NCBI GenBank assembly: GCA_023525715.1
Contig: CM042016.1
Location: 63,357,382-63,421,381, forward strand
Direction: 5' to 3'
Length of the DNA stretch: 64,000 bases
From: Cichorium intybus
Lineage: Eukaryota > Streptophyta > Magnoliopsida > Asterales > Asteraceae
The translations under genes and the position numbers were made by a program. This document shows positions 31,521-42,749 of this stretch, one piece after another. Under the pieces are notes generated by a model. The model was not told where the DNA came from. It did no database searches and saw only the letters and a program-made list of their open reading frames with translations. The number at the start of each line of letters is the position of its first letter. Within the stretch, counting starts at the first letter, position 1.

Positions 31521-34313
31521 AGACGTATTACTCAACTTCTTTTTTTTAATGTAATAAAAGCTTTTTCTTATTCTTCTTACTTGAGTAAATTTCATACTTT
31601 AAATTTACTTTCTTTCCCTTATTTTAGAAGCTCTATCACTTCATACTTTTTATAGAAAATTGACTTTCCAACAGTCAATTTACATTTCTAATTACTTCTT
31701 TCTTGTCATTAGACTTAAATCTCATATTATCTTTATACAATTCCTTTAGAAGTTTTACAACTTCTTATATCTATATATACTAGAAGAATTGACTCTTCAA
31801 AAGTCAATCGTTGTTCTTGCTTCTTTTGTCTTATCTTTCATTTTTAATTCTTAAGAAATTTTTTATCTTTTTTTATAAACAAAACCTTTTGTATCCAAGA
31901 TGTTGCTATAATTAATACTAAAGTTTTCTTTGTCTTTACTACTAGTTTTCATACATTCTCTTATCATCTTGTTACTTGCATGTATTACTTTTATAAATAC
32001 ATGTCTTGTATCACTCTTTACTTATATCATTTTCACCTTTCGACATATTAACAATCTAAATACTTCTTTCCTTTTTCTTTATAATTTATAAGATTTCAAC
32101 CTCTTTTACTCATTATACTTTCTAATATAGTCATGTTCTTTTCATTTCTCATCTTTCTTACTGTACACTTATGAGTACACTTCTTATCTTCTTAGGTACC
32201 CCATGTACCACTCTCATCTTATTACTTATGTTTTAGTATTTTCTTGTAGTTCTTATTTCTCACACTAATGCTTAGTTTAGCATTCTATCTCTTTCTTACT
32301 CTTTACTTGCTATGGCTAATGCCAAACATAACTTTTGCTTCTCTTTTTATCCTGACTGCATTTTAACCATATTTCAATAAAGATTGGCAATTCTGACTCA
32401 ACAATTTCTTGTTTTATCTCATTATACTTATTAAGCATACACTACTTTCATAATCATATAGATTACCACCATTTTTCATAAACATTTAGTCTCTTTATCT
32501 CACATATTTTACTTATAAACTTTCTAGGTTTGATACCCAAAATTTCTTTTATTATTCTTTTTATCATTTCTCTCTATGTGTCATGAGGCTATATGCCCAA
32601 CACTTTACATTGTTCTTTCCTTTAAGCTTCTTTTCTTTACTCTCTTTATTTATATATATCTTTAAGCGATATACGCTACTTTCTTATGTTCCATAACTAC
32701 TAGTCATGTATCGACCATTTCTCTAATCTTTGGCTACTTTTACCCGTTACTTCCGCTAAGAGGTAGTAACTTCCTGTCTCTTTATTTTAGTTCTTATTTC
32801 ATATTTGACTCTTTGTCTAAGACTTATCTGGATATTCACTTTTACTCTTTATCTCGTATTATTTATGACCCTCAGTCAATTTTCTCACATTCTTTCGGTT
32901 ATCCTTTTTATCATTCACAGTTCTTCTTATTTATACTTTATATAGTCACTAAATCTGATTTCAAATGACCATTTCTTTGATAGCTGTCTTTATATTCTTC
33001 TCATTATCATCATTGTCTGTCTTATCTTTAACTTTTCGCCCAACACTTGATTAGGCATTTAATCTCTATTTCTCAACTCATTCTCTTGCATTATAACAAT
33101 GCAACTTGCTCATAGTCTTTAACGATTTTTTTTATAAACTTACTTTATTATATTACTCATTATAGCACTATACTTACTACTTATTTATTTGTTCCAAATC
33201 TTTAGATATCTTTCCTTGTCATACTTCTTTCAAGTTTGGAAGTCACGACTTCCCATTTCTTACACTTTCATTTCTGTCCTTGATTCCTTATCTAATACTT
33301 GATTAAGTATTTTGCTTTCGTTTTATATTATCTTATTTACTCACAACTTTTATACACATACTTTAATCTCTTGGTTGTCCATGAATAACACATCTTACTA
33401 CTTCTCAATATTTATTCTATACTCTTTTATACATCTTTTGGGTTTGTCTACAATTGCAAACCCAGCTCATTTCCTTTTTACTCTTTCTACTTAAATGTTT
33501 TCATTCTTCTTTCTTATATGAATTTCATTCATATATCTGTATCCACATTCTTTCCTAACTTTTCTTTCTTTGATTACTATAGTGACATTACTCTTATTTT
33601 TATTCCATAATCATAATTCATTTCCGTTAGACAACTGAAATTTTCAGTTATACTCTTTATTTTATAGCTGTACTATATATACTTCATTACTTCTCTTAAC
33701 ATTTTCAATATATTTACACTTTCTGGCCATGTCTCTTTTACCGATTCCTGTCGTACTTTACATTATTTCTCATATTATACGGTGGTTATCACAACCACAA
33801 ATTTGCACTTTTCTTCGTCATTACATTTTATTCTTGTCATCTTATTTTCAGTGTTCTTCACTCATATTTTCTTATATTTTATTACATATACTTTATAATG
33901 ATTCATATATGGTATGGGGTTTTTCCTTATAAATCTAATATTTGCTACTTCATCTTTAACACTTTTTCTTTTATACTTTAGTATTTCCCGTCATACTTGA
34001 TTGTCTTACATAGGTATACCGAACCTATACTCCTCAAACCTTCTATACTTATCTCTTACAGCTTCACATAGTTCCTGTGTGGTTCCACCAGACTCAAATG
34101 TATATCCTGTGATTAGAATAGTACGGGCCCATATTATTATAACCACCTATACACATTTGCTTCCAGTTTACCACCAGGACTCACGTTCCACTGTAATGAA
34201 TTTACTTTTATCTCTACTTACTTTCTACATCATACCCAAGTATGTACTCTACTTAACTCTTACATAGTTTAAGTCTAGGTTCAAGTACTGACACCTAGTT
34301 CGCTTAAACTATG
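31521..34313. other. Long non-coding leader/filler of element E
   Basis: About 2.8 kb of very T-rich plus strand (A/purine-rich in element sense) without any real ORF, where gag, protease and RT should be. It is not random: blocks near 33220-33260 and 34030-34310 match the plus-strand leader of element H (59880-59925, 57104-57660), including a hairpin and a palindrome. The leader therefore seems a property of the family rather than local junk. Confidence 0.6.
34109..34146 (-). other. Conserved leader hairpin, element E
   Basis: In element sense: GTGGTTATAATAATA, loop TGGGCCCG, TACTATTCTAATCAC. A 15-bp stem with one G-U and two mismatches. The same structure is in H at 57500-57537. Confidence 0.6.
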
Positions 34314-34325
34314 GCTCTGATACCA
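34314..34325 (-). other. Primer-binding site (initiator tRNA-Met), element E
   Basis: Minus strand TGGTATCAGAGC, complementary to the 3' end of plant initiator tRNA-Met, 4 nt inside the 5' LTR. Confidence 0.9.
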
Positions 34326-34329
34326 AAAC

Positions 34330-36920
34330 TGTAACACCCCTTTCTCAAACCGTATTTAAATACAGTTTATATTACATAAAATATTTTACATCTCGTGACT
34401 ATGAAGTAGTCACTAAATTTTTTTTTTACAAACTTTATTCTGAAAGGGTATTACAGACTCAATACAGAAAACCATAATTTAAACTTACTGTATACACACT
34501 GGTCCCACTTCAACTTCTGCTCCTTTCACCTAAGTACATAGCATTTAAAAAAATAATACGTGAGACATAAAGTCTCGTGAGTAATATGGGTTTTAGACCC
34601 AAAACTTATCTGCTTTAAAACTTGAATTATAAACAAGTAAACTACTAGAACTTATTTCATAATAAATCTCAAATCTCTTTTCTTTTCTATCTTCAAAACT
34701 CAAAAATTACTTTCTCTCTCAAAAACTACTTTCTTTTATCAAAACTGTATTCTTTCTCAAAAACTACTTTCTTTTATCAAAACTGTATTCTTTCTTAAAA
34801 CTGATTTCTTTCTTTAAAAACTGCTTTCCTTCTTATAAATGCTTTCTTTCTCCTTTACTTGTGACCAACTGAAACTCATGAATTAATTTAGTTTAATTCA
34901 TTCTACTAGCTCCCCTCGCGGAACAGAACAGATCCGCCTGCTAGGTTATGCTCATTCTGTCTCCCCTTTGTGACTTGGAACGGATTCAAGCACAAGGGTA
35001 TACTAAGCTAGACAACTACTTCGCGACGGGAGGTACCATCCCAGTAGTGTCTTCTGATCTCCCGATTATGTGGGTGATCCTAGTCCGGACAACTAACTCT
35101 TTCTTCTTTCTTTCTTTAATTCTTATCTCATTACATCTCAAATTGGTCAAAATGGGACACAATTTATAAATAACTCATACTCATACACTTTTTAACTCTT
35201 TACTGAAAATACTCTCAAGACTGATTTTAACATCTTAGTTCACATAAGGAACTTCTTTCAAAATACTTTGCAAACTATAATTCTTAAAAATCTGCTTGTA
35301 ACACTTAGCTCTTGTATAGAGCTACTTTAAAAACTATTTTCCAAACTTTAGTAATTGCAAACATTTGGAAATCTTATTTTTCTAAAAATATCATTTTGCT
35401 ATGTACTAGAGAAATCCTCATAAAACTCACCTTGGTTTACCTATAAACCACTATACTTCTTACACGCCTTCTCCCTTTCCGTGCTGTCTAGTATTTGAAG
35501 CACCTCCTATACATATATCACATATATATATTTAATAAATATATGTTACAACTGACTCTACAGTTCTAAGGTCTCATATGACACAACTTCAAGTCATAAC
35601 AAGTATATGACTACTAGCAATCATCTTTCTATGAATTACATACTCTTCAATGTACTCGTATTCTACTACAGTACCCCCGAGGGGTCGTATTCTGAATTTA
35701 ATAATTTTCCATTTGGTTTCATACCATTTTAAGCTTATGGTATGAATTATAGGTCAAACGGACATGTTTAGAAGCAAATTCAATTCTCAAAATTGGACAG
35801 AAGTGCTGCCCAGTAAGAGCACGACTCGTGCTCTTTTTGTGCTTAGGGAAGCACGACTCGTGCATATAGTATGTGGCTATTTCTTGGCTCTACAGTAGAG
35901 CACGACTCGAGCATATGCCAGGGTAAAAAGGCACGACTCGTGCCCTTGCTGCAGACCCAGTTCTTAGTCCGATTTTTGAGCTGCAGACCTCTATTTTGCC
36001 CTATTAAGTGCTTAATACTTAACTTAATCGTTTTACTATCATTCCATGACTAAAACCCTTGCTTTACATCAGGGTTTAAGCCAAGGAATCGCTAATTTCA
36101 AATTCCAATTTCTTGAAAACCCGTTTTTTGGAAATTTTCACTAAAAATCCAAATTTTTGAAATTAACCACTTAGGTGTGTCTTAATACATCCTAAGTGAT
36201 CATTTAGACTCAACAAACCATAAAAACTAGCTTTGATCTTGCAAACCCGTGATTTAGGGTTCTTGAGCAAAATCACCATTTCTTGCTTTCTAACATGTTC
36301 AATGGTTAGAACATGCTTCTTTGATGATTTTGAACAAGATGATCCCCTTAAACTCATGATTTCTGGAAAATCAGAAATCAAGTTCACAATGCCCGTTCAA
36401 GAAATTGGGTAGAATAAGCTTGAAAACGTGAAATTCTTACCTTGTTTACTTGGGAATCTTCAATTCCAACTTTAATTCCTTGCAAGAACTTCCAGAAATT
36501 CTTCTTCCCTCTTGCTCTCTCTCGCTCTCTCTCGAGTCTTCTGTAATCTTCTGGAGAATGAGAGTTGATTAACTCTCTTATTTATATTTTAATTTTTATA
36601 ACAAAATTACACCTTTAGTCCCTCTCTTCTTGCCTTTTGTTCAAAACTAGTCCAAGAGCTCACATCTTTGCAAATCATGGTCCATTAATTATTATTTTAG
36701 CTCCTTAATAAAATTTCTTTACATAATGGTCATTTTCATGTCAAATGACCAATTTGCCCTTTTCGGCTATATTTCACTATTCATGCGGTACAACTCCAAA
36801 TTTCATGTAAACTTTTATTTCTTATAATATTATTTCACAAATACATATTATTTTACATAATGGTCTTGTAACGTGTCAAAAGACCATTTTACTCTTTTAC
36901 AACTTTCGCGGGTTCTTACA
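34330..36920 (-). repeat. Element E 5' LTR
   Basis: 2591 bp, nearly identical to 27109-29701. Palindrome cluster at 35815-35945. Confidence 0.93.
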
Positions 36921-36925
36921 ATAGT

Positions 36926-37181
36926 GAACAGATTTGACGTTATTCTCAGAATCAAATAGAGCATTTGAAGTGTAATGAGCTCTATGAACAAGGGTAGCTG
37001 GTATGGAAGGTGTATAGGTAAGAGCGTGACCTAGAATCGATTGTTTCAGGCATTCAACCAAGGCGTCGATAGGTTGGGGATACAATTTCAGATTAGTACG
37101 AAGGAACAAATTTGCCGATTGGCTTTTGAGAACTGGAACTGACATCTCTTTAGGACTCTGAGAAGAACCTTCAGCAGCCAT
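36926..37181 (-). pseudogene. Element D env-like ORF, N-terminal part
   Basis: The start of the post-pol ORF: ATG at 37181, then about 85 codons (MAAEGSSQSPKEMSVPVLKS, then NLFLRTNLKLYPQPIDALVECL) to the E insertion at 36926. The ATG is chosen because a plant-like TATA box (37297-37304) and a pyrimidine-rich 5' leader precede it at normal distance. The reading frame resumes exactly on the far side of E (27108). No signal peptide is visible at this N-terminus, which argues against a classical envelope protein. Confidence 0.65.
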
Positions 37182-37296
37182 TGATGATTGATCGAAAGAG
37201 AGAATGAAGACGATGAACAGTTAGGGTTGAGAGAATTTTGCAGAGAAGGAATAAATCGTTTGTACGCGTAAAGGTTTGAACAGACAGTGTGATTGA

Positions 37297-37304
37297 TATT
37301 TATA
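37297..37304 (-). promoter_or_regulatory. TATA box before D's env-like ORF
   Basis: Minus-strand TATAAATA in the context CAGTATAAATATC, about 115 nt upstream of the ATG at 37181. A GGGCCCA element lies at about 37313-37319, and a CT-rich leader (CCTTCTCTGC...TTCATTCTCTC) follows. It reads like a normal plant core promoter; expression is not shown. Confidence 0.5.
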
Positions 37305-39168
37305 CTGATTGTGGGCCCAAGGCCATTTAAAGCGCATGTTTGAATGGTTGAATGGGAAAAAGCCACATCAGCTTCCAATGTTCCACTAACCCTGCAAAAG
37401 CGGAACCGTTTCTGTATCAGTCATCATTAATTTAAAAATTGGAGAGTGCAGCCATCATATCATTTTGTTATGATTATGCGATATTTTCTGTGAGGTGTAC
37501 TAATACGTGGATGGTTATTCCAACGTTCATTTATTCAAAGGAATGTTTGTCTTGGAATATCTCATAAATATTCAAATCATTGAACATTTAATTGACTTCG
37601 GACACATATATAACAATAACCATACCGAAGAGTTGTTAACACAAAATGAGATTAATACTAACAATTGTTCCAAAGAGTTATGTAAATCCTTCGGATAAAG
37701 ATTTTTGTGATGGAATACATAAACACTTCGAAGATATAATTCCTTTGAGTTTTTCTTTATCGTAGTGCATTTTGACTTATGACCATGTCTTCCTTGAATT
37801 TAAAGAAATCAAGATTTAACAATATTAACATTCAGAATCATTCAGATCATGTTGGAAGTCCATCTTTCACTCTGAAGTCTTGTGTGATTTATCATCAGTC
37901 AGGAAATGTCTTAGTTTAACCACCGTAAGTTGAACTCAGTTTTGCAATTTGCAAAGATGTTTGATATTCGATTTATGCTTCAAATTTTTCATGCAAAGTG
38001 ATGATGGCATCCACAACGTTGAAATTCAAAACCATTTACTTTTGAATTGAGCATCAGTAGATAAAATAAAATTTTTGATTGACTTGAAGGTGTTTGAAAA
38101 ATTTATCCCATTTCATCAGTTAAGGTGTTTGAATATGTTTCTCTAATGACAAGCCTTTGAGATTCATACACCACCTTAATAACATCATTTAAGATATATT
38201 ACTTGAGATGTTCATACTCTCTAGAAGGTACTTGACTATGTTATAGGAGCTGCTTGTATTACCATTGAAGATAGAGAAGTTGCCTTTGAGTGCGGGTTTA
38301 TTTTTGTTTTGCACTCCATGATTTATATTTTTGATCTTTTGGATGTCTTTGTTTCTTTTGACATTTTGATGTTGCTCTTTTTATTATGAAATTTTCATAT
38401 CCAAAGATTTTGGATTTTCTTATCCGAAGAGTTTGAAAATATCACCTGGTAAAATATTTTGGTGGTGCTTTTTGAATTTTGTCCAATCCTTTGTTGTTTG
38501 AAAAACTTCGTTTAGTTCAATTTTGAAGCAAGAATAAAAGAAGTTTTGAATTTACCTATCCGTCAATGCTGGTATTACTTATGAAGAAAACTTCGGAGCA
38601 TGCAATTTATCCTGAGTAGTATTTGAGCTACTTGATTACTTTGTTAATGAAGCGAGTTAAGTTCAACAGGGAGCTTAGAGATAGACATGATGTTAAGGAT
38701 ATCTAAAGCACACATAACTTCATATTGTAAAATAGCCTTAACCTCACTCCAAAGTCTGTTTTCTTACCATTGTTGCAATTCGATTCCTAAATACCTCTTA
38801 GTACAATGAGGTATGATTTTCAGAATCTAAAATCAAAGTTGTCCTTCAATCAGATTATTCATGAAAGAAGGTCAAAGTTTATCATTTATGCACAAGATTT
38901 GAGAATTGAATATTGCGAATCTTTTGCAATTGATCTTTTGTTTGTTTTGTATTTTTCATTTTGCCCAAACAAATTTCTAGATTGAAGGTCTTTGTTGTTA
39001 TGGGATGTAGACAATTTGTTGTTACTATGAATTTTGACATTTATCTGAGATTATTGACTGAAGTGACTGTTCTGATGGACTCCGAAGGTTCGGAATGCTT
39101 CTGGATAGCATTACTTCTTATTTTTGTATTAAAAAGAGAAGGGTAAGAGTAAGCAAATCTGATGATGT
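37305..39168. other. Non-coding spacer between pol and env-like ORF of D
   Basis: About 1.9 kb without a credible ORF on either strand. It is mostly AT-rich, T-rich on the plus strand. It separates the RNase H stop (39169) from the putative promoter of the env-like ORF. Confidence 0.6.
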
Positions 39169-39879
39169 TTATGTCAGAGTGGATCCATCAATCATGCCAA
39201 GTCCTCGAACTATTCTTGTGAATGACTCTTCATTCAAAGCTTTTGTAAAGATATCTGCCAATTGTTCTGTTGTGTTAACAAAGTGCACTTCTATATTCCC
39301 CTCCTCAACATGACTTTTGATGAAGTGATAGCGAAGAGCTACATGCTTCGTCTTGGAATGTTGAACAGTATTGTGACATATCCGAATAGCACTTTGTGAG
39401 TCACAGAACAAGGGTATATTTCTCATGTTAATGGCATAATCTTTTAATTGGCTTTGAATCCAGATTATCTGCGAAGTGCAAGCTACAGCTGCAACATACT
39501 CTGTTTCGGCTGTGGATATTGATACACAGGTTTGCTTCTTGGACTGCCAACTGATAAGCTTTCCATCAAGAAACTGGCAACCCCCAGAAGTGCTTTTGCA
39601 ATCAATAAAGCATCTGCCCAGGTCTGAATCAGAATAAGCTTGTATGTAGAATCCTGAGTTAGCTGGATACCATAGCCCATATGCAGGTGTATTGTGAAGA
39701 TAACGAAAGATAGTTTTTACCGCAGCAAAGTGTGGTTCGTGTGGATCAGCTTGGTATCTTGCACAATTGCAAACCGCGAACATCATGTCAGGACGACTTG
39801 CTGTGAAATACAGGAACGATCCTATCATGCTTCGGTACGTTTGAATATCAGTCTTCGGTTTGTCCATCGAAGGATTCAA
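39169..39879 (-). pseudogene. Element D RNase H
   Basis: 236 open residues covering the end of RT and the Ty1/copia RNase H, which removes RNA from the RNA-DNA hybrid. Motifs in order: MIGSFLYFTASRPDMMFAVC (RT/RNase H junction), YSDSDLGRCFIDCKSTSGGC, LISWQSKKQTCVSISTAETEYVA, then HIKSH-type FIKSHVEEGNIEVHFV and QLADIFTKAL near the C-terminus. The domain itself is open, but it is in a different frame from the RT (frameshift near 39880-39900). The stop lies at the natural end of pol. Confidence 0.92.
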
Positions 39880-40799
39880 TCTTGTACCTGCATGTAATGG
39901 AACCTTTGCATTTGAGCAGTTAGTAAACTTTTTGTGTATTTTTGCTGATTCATGAAAATCCCTTCTTTAGAATATTTGATCTGTAATCCAAGGAAGAAAT
40001 TGATCTTCCGCATCATACTCATTTGGAATTTTCTTTTCATGATTTTTTCAAAATATTTTGAGAGGTTTGGATCAGTGGATCCGAAGATAATGTCATCCAC
40101 ATAAATTTGGACTAACATCAAGTCAGAACCGACTTTCTTTCTAAAAAGTGTTGGATCCACTGAACCTTGTTTGAAATTTGATTCTTTCAAAAATTTTGTC
40201 AAGGTTTCATACCAAGCACGAGGGGCTTGTTTTAAACCATAGACAGCTTTATCTAACACATAGCAATGGTTGGGATTATCTTTGTCTACCAAGCCAGGTG
40301 GTTGTTCAACAAATACAGTTTCCTCGAGATCAACATTTAAAAATGCACATTTGACATCCATTTGATAGACATCAAAATTTTTGGGTGCAGCATAAGCTAA
40401 AAAGATCCGAACTGATTCGAGTCTGGCAATAGGAGCAAATGTCTCTTCGTAGTCAATCCCCTCCTGTTGACAATAACCTTTGACAACCAGCCTTGCTTTG
40501 TTTTTAAGCACATTGCCTTTGGTGTCAAGTTTATTTCTGTAAACCCATTTAAGACCAACAATCGAAGCATTTGCAGGTTTTGGAATTAGCCTCCAAACTT
40601 TATTTCTTTCAAATTCTTCTAATTCCAGTTGCATTGCTTCAATCCAGTCTGGGTGATCAAATGCGTCGTTAACGTTCTTTGGTTCAATTTTGGAAATGAA
40701 AATATTGAACATGCACAACTCCGAAGTTCTATTCAATTCTTGTTGTTTTTTATGGAGTTGTGCACGAGTCAGAAGCTTATCATGAACGTTACCAAGCAC
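39876..40799 (-). pseudogene. Element D reverse transcriptase
   Basis: 307 open residues of a copia RT. Motifs in order: VGLKWVYRNKLDTKGNV, KARLVVKGYCQQEGIDYEET, FDVYQMDVKCAFLNVDLEE (palm Asp), YGLKQAPRAWYETL, and the catalytic YVDDIIFGSTDP. LGLQIKYSKEGIFMNQQKYT closes the domain. The YVDDIIFGST form is typical of Sirevirus-type copia elements. The frame is open through the domain and is lost at 39876; upstream a stop near 40800 separates it from the integrase tail. The catalytic aspartates are intact in this copy. Confidence 0.93.
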
Positions 40800-41046
40800 A
40801 AGTCATTGGCGATGATTTCTCATCCACTTTTCCAAGGGAGGAAAATTTGGATCAAATTTAGGTTGTCCTTCAGCATAGACTTCCTCAGTATCTAAATGAT
40901 ATCCTGAAGTGGATGGGAAATCATCCGTTATTAAGTGATTGTTACTTGTTGAAACATTTGTGTTAGGGGTTGTGTTATTAGAGGAAGGTAAATTAGAGTT
41001 TAGAGTATTCTCCCCCTCGACAGCAGTTCTTGGAGAGGTTGTTCTG

Positions 41047-41966
41047 CTAGTATCCGAAGAGATTGGTGTTGTGAATTCTGACTCCCCTCGACAAAAGGAT
41101 ATAAGGACACGATATGTGAAATTTCATGTGAAAGGTTGTTGAGACATGTGTTGTTTTGCTACCCCTCGAAACCATAATTCTCTGTGGATTTATTTGATGA
41201 CTCCCCCTAAACTGAAGAGGGTTTTGAACACTGCTTGCTGGAAAGTCTTTGGGACCATCTGTGAGCTTGGACAGTTCGGACAAGTTGTTGTCTGGTGCTC
41301 TTGCTTCGAAGTCCATAGCTCTCACAGGAGGATCAAAGAGAAGACTGAATTCAGCATCGAATATGGTAATTGGTAATGCATCAATAGCTGGTTTGGGAAA
41401 GATCGATGACATTGGAAAAGGGTATAGAGATTTCTTGATGTAGTAGTCATTAAATGAAAGGTTGAAAGTTTCTTCAACTTTGTGTGTCCTTTTATTCATG
41501 AACCTATATGCCTTTGAATTTTGAGAATAACCAAGAAATATCCCTTCCTCAGATTTATCATTGAATTTTGTCAAATTATCTTTCATGTTCAAAATGAAAC
41601 ACCTACAACCGAAGATATGGAGAAACTTGACGTTTGGTTTTCTTCGGTTGAGTACTTCGTAAGGTGTAATATGGAATCTCTTGTGGAGATAAGATCTGTT
41701 TTGAGTGAAATAGGTAGTAGAAATGGCTTCAGCCCAGAAGTACATGGGCACATGGGCAAATTTGCAAAGTTGAGCATAGTTGTAGCTGCCTCACAAAGTG
41801 AACGATAACGCCTTTCTACAACACCGTTTTGTTGAGGAGTATATGGTTCTGAGAAGTTATGACTAATCCCCTTTGTCTTCAAAAATCCATCAAGAGTCTG
41901 ATTCTTGAACTCTGAACCATTGTCACTGTGTACTGTTCGGACAGTTTTGTTGAGCATCACTTCCAT
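41047..41966 (-). pseudogene. Element D integrase, second half
   Basis: Two overlapping frames. 41966-41770 holds the core with VHSDNGSEFKN (second Asp) and YTPQQNGVVERRYRSL (Glu). A frameshift near 41760 leads into 41751-41047 with the C-terminal integrase boxes (PYEVLNRRKPNVKFLHIFGC, EGIFLGYSQNSKAYR). An acidic linker towards RT follows. The integrase fold is clear but split by the shift and by a TGA near 42027. Confidence 0.9.
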
Positions 41967-42026
41967 TTTCTTGATGAAATTGATGATTTCTGCAGCTACA
42001 TCAGACTTGTTCCTTAAGAATAAGAC

Positions 42027-42707
42027 TCATGTAAATCTTGAATAATCATCAACAATCACCAAAGTGTACTTCTTCTTCCCAATTAATTCCACTGCGGATA
42101 GACCAAAAAGATCCATGTAAAGAAGTGAAATAGGTTTGGTGATTTTTGGATTGATCACAGTTGGATGCCGTTGTTTTGTTTGTTTCCCATGTTCACATGC
42201 AGAACAAAGAGAGTCTTTATCAAACTTAAGAGCAGGCATACCACGAACCAAATCCATAGCCACTAACTTGTTGATGTCTTTGAAGTTTAGGTGAGCAAGT
42301 CTTCGGTGCCATAACCAGCTGATATCTGAATTTGCTTTTGATAGAAGACATAATGATTGCCCACCAGTCACTGGATTATGATTCAAGGGAAACATCGATC
42401 CCTTTCTTTCTGATTTTAACAATACTTCTTTTGTAGCTTCTTTTGTAATAACACTCCTTTGATTGTTGAATGTTACTGCATTTCCAGTCCCAACAACCAA
42501 TTGAGATATACTTACAAGATTGTGCTTCAAACCTTCAACAAATGCTACTCTGTTTATTGTGAATTGTCCATTCGTGATTTTGCAATAACCACGAATAGGA
42601 CAAGTATCATTGTTACCGAAGCGAAGATTCCGTGCATCATCCAGTGTTCTATAGTCCCTGAGATACTCCCTCTTGCCGGTCATGTGTCTAGAGCAGCCAC
42701 TATCCAT
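42027..42707 (-). pseudogene. Element D protease, pre-integrase zinc finger and integrase start
   Basis: 226 open residues. They begin with MDSGCSRHMTG, the Asp-Ser-Gly active site of the copia protease. The GAG-pre-integrase domain follows with its H-H-C-C finger (LWHRRLAHLNFKDINKL ... DSLCSACEHGKQTKQ). The integrase core then starts with LYMDLFGLSAVELIGKKKY, containing the first catalytic Asp, and VIVDDYSRFT before a TGA at the place where Trp is normal. It is a single point lesion in an otherwise well-kept region. Confidence 0.92.
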
Positions 42708-42749
42708 GTATCATTTAGTGTCGTACCGCTCATTTGACATTACCTGCAA

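Larger units (their letters stand above)
27109..36920 (-). mobile_element. Gutted chromovirus-type Ty3/gypsy element E (complete)
   Basis: A 9812-bp minus-strand element with LTRs at 27109-29701 and 34330-36920 and target duplication ATAGT (27104-27108, 36921-36925). An initiator tRNA-Met primer site is inside the right LTR and a purine tract inside the left LTR. Only a decayed RNase H, integrase and chromodomain remain (31520-29730). Gag, protease and RT are absent, and about 2.7 kb of T-rich (minus strand A-rich) non-coding sequence occupies that side. By eye the LTRs differ at about 30-35 of 2590 sites, so insertion is recent, although pol is full of lesions. Confidence 0.93.

Noticed and set aside
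31160..34270. Many plus-strand open frames rich in Phe, Leu, Ser and Ile
   Set aside because: The strand is T-rich, so these are composition artefacts. The region is antisense to E's non-coding leader.
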